From: Ceratobasidium sp. AG-K
Lineage: Eukaryota > Basidiomycota > Agaricomycetes > Cantharellales > Ceratobasidiaceae
Direction: 5' to 3'
DNA length: 64,000 nucleotides
NCBI GenBank assembly: GCA_037039685.1
Contig: JAWNGF010000008.1
Coordinates: 1,178,001 to 1,242,000 of the forward strand
Shown: in pieces, positions 24,619-36,760 of the stretch
Numbering within the stretch: position 1 is the stretch's first letter
How the letters are laid out: the number at the start of each line of letters is the position of its first letter
The notes under the pieces: model-generated
What the model was told of the DNA's origin: nothing
Database searches by the model: none
What the model saw: the letters and a program-made list of their open reading frames with translations, nothing else
Program-made: the position numbers and the translations under genes

Positions 24619-26500
24619 ATGGTGTCCGCTCTCCTTGCGCTCGCTGCGCTTCCTCTCCTTACCGCTGCTCATCCACCCAACTTTCCTCGCAAGCCTCTGC
24701 TGAGAAAATCGCAAGTGCGAGAGGGAGCCGTCCACCTCGACTCTTTCCTGGACAAGCGACAGGACGGGGGAATCACTGGTCCGACGACCACGCCCGGAGG
24801 AGCCGGCTACAGCTGCGATGCCTCCAAGTGCAAGCTTCCCAACTGCGCCTGTGCGTCGACAAACATCCCAGGTGGCATTGCAAGGGTTGGTTTTCATCTT
24901 TTTCAGTTGACCGGTCGCTAACTCGTTACCATAGGAAGACACCCCGCAATTTTTGGTTTTCACGGCGTAAGCTCATCTCATATGGGAATCAGTCCTCTCA
25001 CTGACGCTTTCCACTCTAGCGACGATGCCATCCAAGGATACACTATCAATTCTGTTAATCAGTTCCTCGCTCAACGCAAAAACCCCAATGGTTGCTCACC
25101 AAAGATGACTTACTTCACTTCTCTCAACTACACCAACTACACCATGGTCACCGACTGGTATGTTGCTGGAAACGAGATTGCCGACCACACCATGTCCCAC
25201 GTCGCCGCTGCCGAAGCCGACGAGATCAACGGCAACCTCATTGCGCTCAATGCGCTCGCCGGCATTCCTTTCAGCGATCTCAAGGGCTTCCGTGCTCCCT
25301 TCCTCAACTACTCGGTCGACACCATCAAGGCTCTTGCCGCTGCGAGCTTCCTCTACGACTCGAGTGCCACTTCGAGCATCCCCGTCACGGATCCAGGAAC
25401 TGATGCCTACTGGCCTTACACTCTGGACAATGGTCTCGCCAATGACTGTCTCAGCGTGGCGGGCATCTGCAACGGCGAGCCGAAGCTTCCCGGTCTGTGG
25501 GAGATTCCCATGTACGCGATCTTCGACGAACGCGGCGTGGAAGGCCCGCATCTCATGGACCCGTGGCTGTGAGTACCCAGCCGACGATCGCGGGATATGA
25601 CTAATACTTCCTTCCAGGGATGTCGGTGTATCTGGCCAGAACAACGTCTCGGCTGTTGGCCAATGGATGCGCAACACGTTCACCGCCCACTACAACGCAA
25701 ACCGCCAGCCCTTTGGTCTCTACACTCACCCGATCCACGTCGCCCCCGATGTTCCTGGTGTCGCGAAGCCCACTGAGATGGTCAACATGATCAACAGCTT
25801 CATCGACTGGGCACAGCAGCAGCAGAATGGTGAGTGGCAGTGGGACAGGCCTATACCCGGTACTAACTTCCATCAACTAGTCTGGATCGTCTCCAACGAG
25901 CAGCTCCTTGCATGGGTCCGCAACCCGGTGCCCGCATCCCAGCTCAACACCCTCCCAGAGTTCCAATGCGCCGTCCCTCAGGTGTCCGAAAAGATCTGCA
26001 ACGGTATTCCCGCGAACCAAGACGGCCTTCTCCAAAAGTGCATGTTCAACGAGTTCCCCTTCTTTACCTGCGTAAGTGGCAAACCCCCATTGGGCAATCC
26101 GGCGACTAACGGTCTAAAAATATAGTACGGCTGCCCGCAAGAAGTCCCCCACCCCGGCAACCCCAACCCTCCTCAGGCAGTCGTCGACGGCCAAAACCCC
26201 CGCGCGCGTCTGCCCGCCAACTGCAGCACCCCCTTTTGGGACCCGATTGGCGCCAAGTGCCTGTGCCAAGACTCGGCCTGTCAGTTTGTTGACCAGTCGC
26301 GCCCGATTGGACCCAACGGCGCGAACCTCACTGGCGGCGGAACGGGTGGATCCGGAGCCACCTCGTCGCCCACGCCGTCGTATGTTCCCTTTAGCGGTGC
26401 CGAGTCTCTGCTCGGCCAGACCGGCTTCACCGCCATGGCATGCACGTTGGGTGCGATGAGCCTTGGGATGGCTGTTGCTCTCGGAGCTGTGTTTGCGTAA
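24619..26500 (+). CDS. Secreted, probably GPI-anchored polysaccharide (chitin) deacetylase-like protein, CE4
   Basis: Six exons with introns after GGIAR, inside TA-DDA, after DPWL, after QQQQN and after FFTC. The signal peptide MVSALLALAALPLLTAA is followed by a dibasic site (DKR) and a short Cys-rich segment with five cysteines. The NodB-like domain shows FTADDAIQ (metal-binding Asp motif, with TA where TF is usual and AI where GP is usual), DHTMSH (HTxxH zinc ligands) and FRAPFLNY. A second Cys-rich region, a Gly/Ser/Thr-rich linker and a C-terminal hydrophobic tail suggest GPI attachment. CE4 enzymes remove acetyl groups from chitin. The altered first motif resembles the eukaryotic TFDDA type, so activity is likely but not certain. 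Confidence 0.85.
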
Positions 26501-26788
26501 ATGATGCCTGGACTGTGTAGTTGATGGACTAGGATTCGTCTTTTCAGCTTTGGACTGACTTTTTTCACGCATGGAATGTTGTCACATCTCATTGTTTCCC
26601 GGTTTTGAACACTTGCCTGGCTACGTACTTGAAGTGTTGCCCGGACTTAATTCTACACTCTTTTAGCTTAATATCATAGCTGGATTCTTGGTCTGATATG
26701 GGGCTGCGATGAGCTCCAAGGTTGGAATCGGTAAAGCGATCAAACTTCACTATATTATACACTTGTAGCTGGCACAAAGAGATCCACT

Positions 26789-29275
26789 TCAGGGTGGCAT
26801 AGCACAGGTATAACTCGCAGCGCTATTGACGTCCCCGCCCTTGTATATGCCCTCCTATTAACAACTGTCAGCCCGGATGCGGCGTGGCCGCGTAAATAAC
26901 CTACCTGAGGATAGGGGCACAAAAGCCTTGTAAATTCGGCACCATTCGCGATATTCGAACCCGCCCAGCGCGTCGCAACGAGCGACTTGGGAGCGACGCC
27001 CTTTTCGACCCAATTGATCGTCGCGAGAATCATATCATGCGTCTCATCAAACTCGAGCGACTGCCCGGATCCACCCAAGGACAAGTCGCGCTGACCCGGC
27101 CCTCCAAACGCAGCCACGCCAGGTCCACCCCTGCAATGACCCAACCCAGGAACCATAAAGAGGTTGTACTTGTCGCTGAGGTCTGCGTGTTTAAAAAAGG
27201 AGCGGACTTTTTCATAGTACACGAGCGAGGTCCCAGCCCTGTCAAGGTGTTGTGAGAGTCACGTGAATGTATGCGTTGAACAACTTGCGGGATTAGTTCG
27301 TCCACAAAACCGTGGTAGTGCATGAGCTTGCCGCCCCGTTTAAAGAACGGACGTAGATCTGGATTCATGGCTTCGATTTCGCCTGGGTTTGTCTTTTCTG
27401 CGATCGCAAGCAGCTTTTGTAGTTCTTTTTCGTTGGTTGATAGAGTGCTGCCTGCGATGAATATCATGGGTAGTACTTGGCAAACATAGGACGTACTTGA
27501 GCGAGGTCTTGTTGAGAACTTGGTAAGAGAAAAAGTCCGCTGAATGGGTCGAGGTCAGATCGTTGTAAAGCTTGGATACGAGTGCACTCACGCGCAGGTC
27601 CATAAGGTATCCCGTTAACTGTGCGGTCCCAGCCAAACTCGCTCCCATGTTCGAACGTCGGGAACAATAGCTTTCCGGCACCCGACGTCCAGTTGGTTTT
27701 GATCGCATCGACAGTGACTAGCTGTTGCTTCGACAAGCAAGTGGTCGAATTCACAAAAGTCGAAGGCTTTTTTGCGCCACAGAGTAGATTTTTTAGGTTC
27801 GGCTTGCACTTGCGGGGCTGTAACACAAGTCAGTCTGTCCATTTTTTGACGCACAGGATACATACGTTCGTGATAACGCCGTCTTTGACGCCATCTAGCT
27901 CGTCACACTGGGACGTCACCTCTTGGAACAAGATCGGGAAGAACGAGATTGGAAGGACTGCACCGGGGGTTGTGGTGTTTGCATTCAAGAGATTGACATG
28001 GACAGTAAAGCCGTTGCTGCCATTACGGAATCAGTTGGCGGTCACACTAAACGACAGGCTTGTAACTTGCAGGTGCGTCCACCACTGCGCAGCTGAAACG
28101 CAGGTTATTCAGTGCGATTCCGCGAGTATCCCAAAAACGTTACTTACGGGCTCCCGTGATGGCACCATCGAAGTCCTCTGGATATTTCTGAATAGACTTC
28201 ATGCCTATATGCGATGTTGGTTCGAAACCACCTGGGGGAAAAACCCTACGAACCTTGCTTGCCACCGCTAGAACAGCCAATCCAGTAATTATAGGATGAT
28301 TTTTTCCCGTAGTAATGACCAGTGATTTCTTTGGCAAATACGGTGCTCATGTGCACAGCGCGATAGCCAAAGTCGATCTATAAATCACACATTTAAGCAA
28401 CTCGAAATAGTGCACACACTCTATGCGTGCCTGAGATTCAGGGTTTCCCATGGCGAAACTTCCATCAGCGGCCGTGCTAGAAAATAGTAATGATTCGATT
28501 AGCCCATAAAAATACTAGATAGCCATAAGGCTCGAACCCGTTATGGCCTATCATAGAAATTTGACATCTGAGTAGCCAGGTGAATTCAATTGCTTACCAC
28601 CGTCGGTACTCGCTACCGCGAACCCATACTTTGTCAACGGAATCGCCATATCCTGCAGTTTATAGGTTAAGATTTGACCAATGAGGAGAGAGCTGTTTAC
28701 TCGCCGGGTAGTTGACACCTCCAGCTGCCTGAATTCAGAGTAATTTGAGTAAACGGTATCGCCAAAACTTAGCGTTTGATACGTACTCCGCCATTGCCGA
28801 CCTATACATGTAGGGTGAGAATTACAGGTTTGGGAGCTTCGAATGAAGTACTCACAAATGCGAACCGCCCTATATCAACGTCACGCGTTCAGATTGATGT
28901 CGCAGCCCAGAACTTGAGACTTACCGTTCCACTTTTCAGGACTGGGCAGCCAAACCTCAAATCGAAACTTGGATGTCGTGGATGTGTTATATTCAGCACC
29001 AAAGCGACAAAACGCGGCCAGATTCGGTACGGGAGAGTTGTATGCTGGGCTAGCATCTGGCGTTGAGAATGTAGTTCCAGCTGGGTACCTGGTAGAATAT
29101 TCTTTGCAAGGGACGGGATAGATGTGTCTGGTGCTTACGATTGAGCCACATAAGGTTTGAGATTCGGTATCCATGATATGCTGTCGGTAAGTAGGGAGGA
29201 GCAGTCGACAACAGCAGCAGCAGAATGAGCTATCGCAGCGAGGAATCCCGCACCCAGAGCCTGTCGAGAAACCAT
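26789..29275 (-). CDS. Tannase/feruloyl esterase family protein, copy B
   Basis: Seventeen exons match copy A exon by exon. The leader is MVSRQALGAGFLAAIAHSAA. The active-site landmarks are GCSSGGKQG, GFVDELIP and GLGHCRGGPG, with the paired Cys residues kept; the end is SYTCAMPP. Four introns lack a GT donor where copy A has one. They are 28653-28704 (CG|GCGAGT), 28378-28430 (AG|GCACGC), 28017-28070 (CT|GCAAGT) and 27239-27288 (CC|GCAAGT). In three of them any GT nearby breaks the frame. In 28378-28430 an in-frame GT alternative would add five residues. A TATA box lies about 50 nt upstream of the ATG. Expected to be a secreted esterase on plant phenolic esters. Confidence 0.87.
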
Positions 29276-29324
29276 GAACCTCACTAGCTCTTTCCGGCGT
29301 TGCAGTCTGGACACAGTCCGCCTA

Positions 29325-29332
29325 CTTTTATA
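29325..29332 (-). promoter_or_regulatory. TATA box of tannase B
   Basis: On the minus strand TATAAAAG lies about 50 nt before the ATG at 29275, in a GC-richer context. Confidence 0.5.
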
Positions 29333-29963
29333 CCCGGATATGGGCTCAGAGATTCCAGCGTGCCTACACCACTCATACCCTCGTGCTTCACGCACCTGGC
29401 AATGTCCGGTGTAGGAAGAACCGCTTGGACCCAATCACAAATCGACATGAAGCGGGTCAATTGGTTATATATTGGCCGAGTATAGCAGTTCGCTGTTTTG
29501 CGAAGGTGAGCAACGCGACGACCGGAGTTAAGTGCGGCCCGCGTGACCAAGTAAAGACTTGGCTGGGGAGAAACGAGGGATATGATTCCCAGAGGCAGCA
29601 CTGTAGGCACAAAGACTCTGTTAGGTCGTGGTTGAAATGAGCAGGAACGTTCGGGAACGCACAAATCACCGCACGCTTATATTATATAGCTTATACTTGA
29701 GTGATCCCTACAAAATCAAGCCTGCGGTTCTCATTTCTCCACTGTTAGAAATTGATCCATAACTTGAATGTTGTTGATTTGTTGTAATCGAAGCCAAGGT
29801 CCGCTGAGATAGCTAAATTGAGGATAAGATGGGATTCGTGGAGGGGGGAGGACTATCGTTCAATGTGCTTAACCACAGGCTGGATGTAGTAAGCGTATTC
29901 GATTGCTTTTCGTGTGTTTATACAAGGTTGAACCGGATAGAGTAACGAGTGGTGGAGCGTCTA
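29333..29963. other. Intergenic between tannase B promoter and mS41 3' end
   Basis: No gene recognised. It holds the tannase B upstream region and the mS41 3' flank. Confidence 0.4.
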
Positions 29964-30526
29964 CTACCGAACTCTCTTCCCGTTCTGCACCCGTGGACCC
30001 CATCTACTCCGAAATTAATTGGATGGATAGGCATCGCGAGAAATGAATCTGGCTACGTACCCTCGGATAGTTTTCTTTGGCCGTTCTTTGATGGCAATAG
30101 CCGCGGGATCGTGTCCTTGGCGAGCCTTTTCGAGTGCCCATAGTATATACCTAAAGAACAATGGATTAATTGCTAGTAAAGGCGACAGGTGAGGAAGCCA
30201 AACCGTCGTTCAGCCGGGGTAAGGCCCGATTGCTTCATGTCCGTTCCTCGCATACGCCATAGATCATCCCAATTTTCTACCTTGAGCTTTGTCTCAGAAG
30301 AGCGCCCTATGGCAGTGAGGAAGTCCTGCGGGGTTTGGTATTTTCCGAGCACTGGAGATGTAAAATAAATATCTATACAAATTGACACAAAAATTGATTG
30401 TTCCTCGCCTTTAGTGGATGGCGAAGGTGGTGCTGGAACCCGCCCATGAAGGCTTCGTTGACTCGTTAGAGCGTTTATTGGGCGTATTAAAATCGGGCTA
30501 GTGCTCCATCGCAGGAGTTTGTTCAT
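29964..30526 (-). CDS. Mitochondrial small ribosomal subunit protein mS41 (IGR domain)
   Basis: A basic mitochondrial-type leader (MNKLLRWSTSPILIRP) precedes the IGR domain. The domain shows TPQDFLTAIGR, then NWDDLW, then AERRYILWALEKARQG once an intron with a GTTTGG donor is removed. The next exon reads KERPKKTIRG, and the last gives GWGPRVQNGKRVR before TAG 29964-29966. This is the Fyv4/mS41 family, a component of the fungal mitochondrial small subunit. A further intron of 57 nt (about 30344-30400, donor AG|GCGAGG) may remove an AT-rich stretch between PSTK and GKYQTP; that stretch has no stop, so it is uncertain. The gene is divergent from COQ1. Confidence 0.8.
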
Positions 30527-30958
30527 CGCAGTAAAGAGGTCGAATATTTTGAGCCAAGCGCTGATTGTCGGCTGATGTAATCGTTATGACGAGCTTTCTT
30601 CTCAGGAACTTCATTCCGGTGGACTGCGTCAACGGCGAGGATCGGGTGAGATTGGCCACAGCTGTCATAGCTTTGGGTGTAAGTGGACTTCAAGCTATAT
30701 ATGATGTAGTGGGGTTGAGTTTAACCAAATTCACAGATATTCAAGACTAATTAATTCAGACTACTGAGAGCGTGATAAGTCTTCAGGGAAATCTACAACA
30801 TTCCAGGAGGATCCACACTCAGCCCAGGCCAACTGCGCTGGTCCTCGCCGACAGCAAAAAATTCCGAAGTCATTAGGGGGTGGTTACACATAGGTGAGTG
30901 AGTTAGCCAGATCGTGGGATTAAGTCGGGTTAGATGTTTACCTTTCTAGTTTTGGATC
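30527..30958. other. Divergent promoter region, mS41 / COQ1
   Basis: About 430 bp between the start codons of two mitochondrial-function genes. No coding frame or clear TATA element seen. Confidence 0.4.
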
Positions 30959-32512
30959 ATGATCAAGCAAATCACCCGCCGAAGTTGTCCAATAGCACGT
31001 AGGGCCGTTGCCTCTTGCTCCTCATTACGATACTCTGGCAATTTAGCCACTCAAGAGGTTAGGGCTAGCCGACTTGCCGCAGATACGGCACTCGCGCACG
31101 CCCAACGATTAGACCAGCTCGCCGTAGCAAATGTCTCCTCCGACCCCCAGGCTCCTACGCGGCTAGTCGATCCGTTCAAGCTCCTTGCCAAAGATTTAGA
31201 TTACCTCCGAGCCGACTTGCTCAGCCTCGTCCCATCGTCTCACCCAGAATTGACCGCCATTGCCCGATACTACTTTGAGTCTGCCGGAAAACACCTTCGG
31301 CCGGTACTCATATTGTTGTTTGCAAAGGCCGCGAACGGTCTTGCATCTGGCTGGGATGAAAGGTGCCGGGCGATGGTCAACACAGACTCCGAGGCGCTCA
31401 ACCGATCGCTCTCACCCCCTGATGTCTTGACAGACTACAATCCAGTTCTTCCCCAACACACACAATTCTCTCATTCCAACGCATTCACGAACTACGCATG
31501 GCAGCGCTCACCTTATACCTCGTTCCCATCTTCACAGTCCCCCCTCCCTTCTACCACTCCCATATTACCGACACAACGTCGGCTCGCCCAAATAACCGAA
31601 ATGATTCACGTTGCATCGCTACTTCATGACGACGTGATTGATAAGGCTGACACAAGACGCTCGAAACCGTCTGCCCCCGCAAACTTTGGTAACAAGCTCT
31701 CCATCCTCGGAGGTGATTTTCTGCTGGCTAGAGCTTCGGCTGCTCTCGCTAGGCTAGGAGACCTTGAAGTGGTTGAACTCGTGTCCAGCATGATCAACAA
31801 CCTCGTGGAAGGTGAAGTGGTCCAGCTTGAAGAAGTATTTGGGAGTTCGGGATCGGAACTAGCCGCGATTGGACCGGACGCTGCTCGGTGGAACCTGTAT
31901 CTCAAGAAGACTTATCTCAAGACAGCTAGCCTGATGGCGAAGAGCGCCCGCGCGTCCGTTGTCCTTGGCGGAGCGATGGCAAGAGACTCTGAATCGAGCA
32001 CGCGATTGAGTGACGAACGAATAAAGGATATTGCATACCTTTATGGGCGCAATATTGGCATCGCGTTTCAGGCGAGTCAAACCTAGCATATACGTGCCAT
32101 ATTCTAACCGGGCCTCGTTAGCTTGTTGACGATATGCTCGACTTTAGCACAAGCGCTGAACTGGGAAAGCCTTCAGGAGGAGCTGACATGCAACTCGGGC
32201 TCACAACCGCACCTGCATTGTTTGCTTGGGAAGAGGAGCCCAAAATGGGAGAACTTATTTCTCGAAGATTTAGTGGGAACGGGGACGTTGAGATGGTAAG
32301 TCATGCGCAACTGTGTCATTACCAAACCTTGGCTTAAACGATGGATTCAGGCACGTGCAATTGTAGCTTCCACATCTGCACTGGATAGAACAAGGGACCT
32401 AGCATTAGCTTACGCCAATGCGGCCCGCGACGCGATCCGGCAACTGCCCGAGTCCGAAGCGAGGTTGGGCTTGGAGACACTATGTAATCGCGTGGTTGCG
32501 CGAACAAAGTAA
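30959..32512 (+). CDS. COQ1: Polyprenyl diphosphate synthase for ubiquinone side chain
   Basis: Three exons (30959-32071, 32122-32295, 32351-32512) encode about 482 aa. The Arg-rich, acid-poor N-terminus fits mitochondrial import. The trans-prenyltransferase landmarks are GKHLRPVLILL, the first Asp-rich motif LLHDDVID and the second LVDDMLDF. The enzyme elongates farnesyl/geranylgeranyl diphosphate with IPP to the ubiquinone tail in the mitochondrial matrix. An insertion of about 65 residues rich in Ser/Pro separates GKHLRP from the first Asp motif. The first intron has a GC donor, CAG|GCGAGT, fixed by the conserved IAFQ-LVDD junction; the only nearby GT gives a stop. Confidence 0.92.
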
Positions 32513-32797
32513 TATGAACTCACATATCCATATGGCCCGTTCACATAGACCTTGCGCTCCTACCTCCCTGTAAGCCTACTCTGTGTTTTGTCGAGCTCTG
32601 TTTGTACAATTACACACTAGAATGAACAAGTGACAACCAAATTAATATACGATCATGATGGCCGGAGATTTAGTGTCGCATTCTCGGGCAAAGCCCACTA
32701 TAATGTGACTGAGTCGCATCTAGCTCGGGCCTTGGAGGACGTTCTGCCAAGGCCCCTGTTTCTTGTGCTAGACACCTCGACCGGGTAGGAGATGAGG
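32513..32797. other. Intergenic, COQ1 to AA9 promoter
   Basis: Nothing recognisable. Likely COQ1 3' UTR plus AA9 upstream sequence. Confidence 0.4.
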
Positions 32798-32805
32798 TAT
32801 ATTAA
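32798..32805 (+). promoter_or_regulatory. TATA-like element of the AA9 gene
   Basis: TATATTAA lies 65 nt before the ATG at 32870. Confidence 0.4.
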
Positions 32806-32869
32806 CCAAGGCCGCGAATCTTGCTCATACCATCTTCGAACCTACGTCCCATTCAAATCTTTAGCCACT

Positions 32870-34300
32870 ATGCAAATCAGAGCAGCCCTTGCCATCGCTG
32901 CCGCAACTTGCGCACAGAGCGTGTATGCACACGGTTACGTTCCTTGGCTACGTATCAATGGCGGAACTGTGGTCCCAGGTACGAGGTGTCACCCGTCCTG
33001 ATGAACAAACCTGACTCAGTGCCTTCCATAGGCTGGAATGTGCCAACTGACCCATACACTACGTAGGTTCCAATTGATGATTTGTTCGTTGTGATGTTGC
33101 TCACCAGTCGTGCCGTTTTAGACCAACTGTATGCGCATTACTATATCAGACGACTTCTGGAAACCGATTACTAACATAACACTCAGCCGGCTCGGGTTGT
33201 TCGCCGCACTCCTAACGACTCGGGCTTTGTGAGCAACCCTGCCTCAGGTAATTACCATCATCTGGTCGTACACAGCAGTCTCTCAACCAACCCTTGACCC
33301 CGCCAGGCGACATTACCTGCTCAATTGGAAACTACCTTCCGTCCTCTCCAATCAGCGTTTCAGTACCCGCTGGTGGTAAGGTGTAAGTATCCCAGTGATT
33401 CGATATTTCAACAACACCTTATTGGATCTAATTAGTGAGTTCTTGTGGAACTCGTGGCCTCTTGGACACTACGGACCCGTCATCAATTATCTGGCGAAAT
33501 GGCGAGTGAAGTCTGCATTCACGCTACTAACATAAGTGTGCTAACTTATGATAAATCTACCCATTTTTGGAATATAGCCCAGGCTCTTGCTCTACCTGGA
33601 AGGTAACACGTCGCTTTGTCGGTCCCGTCCGGCCTGTCTAACGCTAATTCTCAATAGGGAGATACCGGAAAGCCGTGGTTCAAGGTAGGCATAACTTGGT
33701 GAGCCCTTTGAGTGGAATATTCACACATTTCAGATTTCCCAAGAGACCTACGCCAACGGGCAATGGGCCGCCGATAAACTTGCGAAGAATAACGCAACGT
33801 GGGCAGTGACTATCCCCAAGAACATCGCCAGTGGAGAATACCTACTGCGTCACGAGGTCAATTCACAGGTTTTACCCAGTTTGGTCTCTAATGTTTAATT
33901 TTTATAGATCATTGCACTTCATGGCGGGTCAAGCCTCGGAGGTGCCCAATGTACGCCCGCAAATATTCAACCAAGGGGTCTGACCTCACTGAGACTAATT
34001 GTCCGATTTGTGATCTAGTTTACCCTGTATGCGCGCAAATTACAGTGACTGGTGGTGGCTCCGCGACCCCTTCTGGACTCGCTTTCCCAGTGCGTATCCG
34101 TCTTGAACCTCCTCCTTTATCTGATATGTTGTATCGGTGTAGGGAGCTTACAGCGCCACTGACCCCGGTATCCTGTTCAAGTGAGTCCATCGGTGCAGAA
34201 GCTAGTATATCACCTTAACACCTTCAATTATAGCCCCTACCTCGGTGACGCGGTCAACACCGCATATGTTGCTCCGGGTGGTCCCGTTACCTCCGTTTGA
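32870..34300 (+). CDS. AA9 lytic polysaccharide monooxygenase
   Basis: I trace thirteen exons giving about 247 aa. A 20-residue signal peptide ends ...SVYA, leaving His as residue 1 (HGYVPWL), as the copper histidine brace requires. Further family marks are [31 protein letters not shown] (H-x-G-P), LLRHEIIALHGG and [12 protein letters not shown] with the axial Tyr. There is no CBM1. AA9 enzymes oxidatively cleave cellulose or xyloglucan outside the cell. Two exon features are unusual: a 7-nt microexon at 33122-33128, and intron 33502-33577 with a TG|GCGAGT donor between LAK and CPGSC. Confidence 0.9.
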
Positions 34301-34602
34301 GAAGCATACTTGTCTGATGATACCGTTGAATACCTCACAAGCGGAGTCTATGTCATACAGAATGAATTTTAAACAAGAGAATCTGGTTACAAGTTAGAAG
34401 CGGTTTAAGCATCAACAGGCTGAACATGGCCCAGTGACAAGGGATCTAGTAGGCCCTAGTTAAAGTGTCTGTGCATTGACGTAGATTTGACATTAACCTC
34501 GAATCATCTCAAACATCCGAATCAATACCTCTTACTGTTAAAACTAACAGTGTGACAAAACCAAAACAAGGCGCGTAACTCTAGATATGGTATAGCAAAA
34601 GT
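34301..34602. other. Short convergent intergenic region
   Basis: About 300 bp between convergent 3' ends of the AA9 and MFS genes; no features seen beyond presumed 3' UTRs. Confidence 0.4.
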
Positions 34603-36760
34603 TTAATTCTTTTTGGCCGCATTTGTGCGATTTCTTCTCCACCTCGCACCGTACCTCCATTCGGCAATGAACATTGGGATGGTGAGAAGGCAAATGCCGC
34701 AAAATAGTACATAAGTCCAGCCCGGGTTAATTGCATTGATGACAAAGTCTTGGATTGATATGGTACTCGCACCAAGCAAGCAGCGAACCAAATTATTCTG
34801 TGTGGGTGTGTTGATTAATCCATGTGGGCGACATAACAAGGAATACCCACCGATGCAGTGATCGAGGAACCTTGAGCCGGATACATGTCCAGAAGAATCG
34901 TTTGGTTGATTGTCATTATGGCCATGCTCGCCAAGCCAACTGGATAGATAAAATCAGAATCAACCCAGAACGCAAACTCTCAACTCGTAATATATACTCA
35001 CCGATAAATTGAAGCACAATCGGGACTGCGAGATGAGCTTGCTCTTGTATACTCCATCCATAACCGAGACACGCGCCCATTTCGACAACAAACAGGATAG
35101 GCACCCGTTTAAGCCTCGTGTGCTCGATAGGCAAATCCTGCTTATCCAATTTCTGGGGGCGGGACTCCGTGCTACCATGGGCAGCAGTCTGGTCGCCTGT
35201 ATGCACCCCCTTTTCAGCTCGATCGTGCGGCTGTCCTTCGGTTCGCTTGGGGTCGTATGCAGTGGAAGTATAGCTGGCCTGCATTTGCTTCCAGTCATAA
35301 TCTAACACCCTTCCCATTATGACAGACCCCAGCGCACCGCCGGCGCCGTAGGCAATAAAGCATAAGCCTACAGTGCTTTGGGTTAAATAGGGGTAGACAG
35401 AAAGAAACAATGGTGATGTTGTAGTAGTAACAGAATAGAAAAGCGAGTATATAATCCCCGTTGACACAAGCACTAGCAGTATGTCGGGCTGTGTAAACAC
35501 GCGAAATATGTGAAGAGGATTCACATGACGACGAGGAGCACTTGGCGTTGGCTGGGGGTCGGTCGAGTTTATTTTTTTGGTTTTTCTTCCGAGGACCAGG
35601 ATGGGTGTTTGGTTCCATTTCTGTGGAGGCTTTGAGCCATCACCTACGATAGCGCGTAGAGTCTCCGGAAATGTACTGTTTAATCGATTTTGACGGGCGT
35701 TCGGTATAGAATGAGAGTGAACTAGGGCACTCACAGTGCCATAAAGATAAGCATAAGTCCTGTCACGATCGCTAAAAACCAGAACATGGATCTATCACAA
35801 GACGATAATCGATAAGCATCCTATCAAGTGGTCCCTACGTACCTCCATCCAAGGTTCCCAGCTAGCAGTCCTCCGATAATTGGTCCAATACACGGTCCAA
35901 GCTACCCAAGAGCAGCTCAGTAATCGCACTTTCAGAAAACCATAGTACTTAAGTTCCCACCATTGGTCCCATTGAAAATAGACCCAAAAATCCCCCGCGT
36001 TCCTCGGGAGTCGCAATGTCAGAGATAACCCCAGCACCTGTGTTCGGTCAATAAACTGCTGTTGACACTACAAAGGAGGTCATACCGAGTGCAATGGTGC
36101 TTGCAGAACCTGCCGCTTGGAAGCACCGTAACAGCATCAAGAGCCAATACGCGTTCGTGGGGACTAAAGCCAGTCCTATGCAAGATAGGATAAGTACGCA
36201 CAAGCACATGAGATACACCGGCCTGCGTCCAAAACGATCGGCTAGAGTGCCCCAGAGCATTGGACCTATGTGTCCGGGTAATTCTTCAGTAGGGATCTCC
36301 TAATATCGGATTATGTCGTACTTATACCCTGGAAAACCATGTATATTGTCACCGTCAAATTGATCAACTCAACCGACTTGCCAAACGCATTCGCCATTGT
36401 TGGGATCGCAGGGAAATATACGGTAGAAGTCAATGGGCTGTAGAAATAAGAGATTCGTTACACCAGACAAATAGGAATGTGAAGTGATACATACCTAAAC
36501 AACCCAGCAAAAGCCGTCATTCCGACCATGTACCATTTTTCTCGCTTTGTGTAGATCGAAAAGGGTTTCTCAATTGTGTTTAGTTCGGTATTATTAGAAT
36601 TTTCGACACTTGGAGGTTGTTTGCCATCCATATTAGAAGGAGCTTCATTAAACGTAGGGCTAGAGTTGCCTGAACCAGGGTCCTCTGGTGGTGAGGGAAT
36701 CGTAGACATAGAATGGGATTCACTAAGAGGCGTAAAATGTGGGTTCGTCGAGGTACTCAT
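34603..36760 (-). CDS. MFS transporter, DHA1-type drug:H+ antiporter family
   Basis: The cytosolic N-terminus of about 85 aa is Ser/Pro-rich, starting MSTSTNPHF. Membrane helices follow: YMVGMTAFAGLF, then PLTSTVYFPAIPTMA, then MLWGTLADRFGRRPVYL, which is MFS motif A. Later come LGLFSMGPMVGPCIGP (antiporter motif C-like), a long cytosolic loop after FPETLR, a second motif-A-like GALGSVIMGRVLDYD, and a second hydrophilic insertion. The tail is the basic YGARWRRNRTNAAKKN. At least eight introns interrupt it, with normal donors where I checked. It resembles the Qdr/DHA1 exporters of fungi; the substrate is unknown. It lies tail-to-tail with AA9. Confidence 0.83.

Noticed and set aside
28378..28430. 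GT donor (GTGCAC) as an alternative to the GC donor in tannase B
   Set aside because: It is in frame and would add ARIEC, but it is a weak donor, leaves a 38-nt intron and moves the intron away from the position kept in copy A. The GC reading is preferred, with this caveat.
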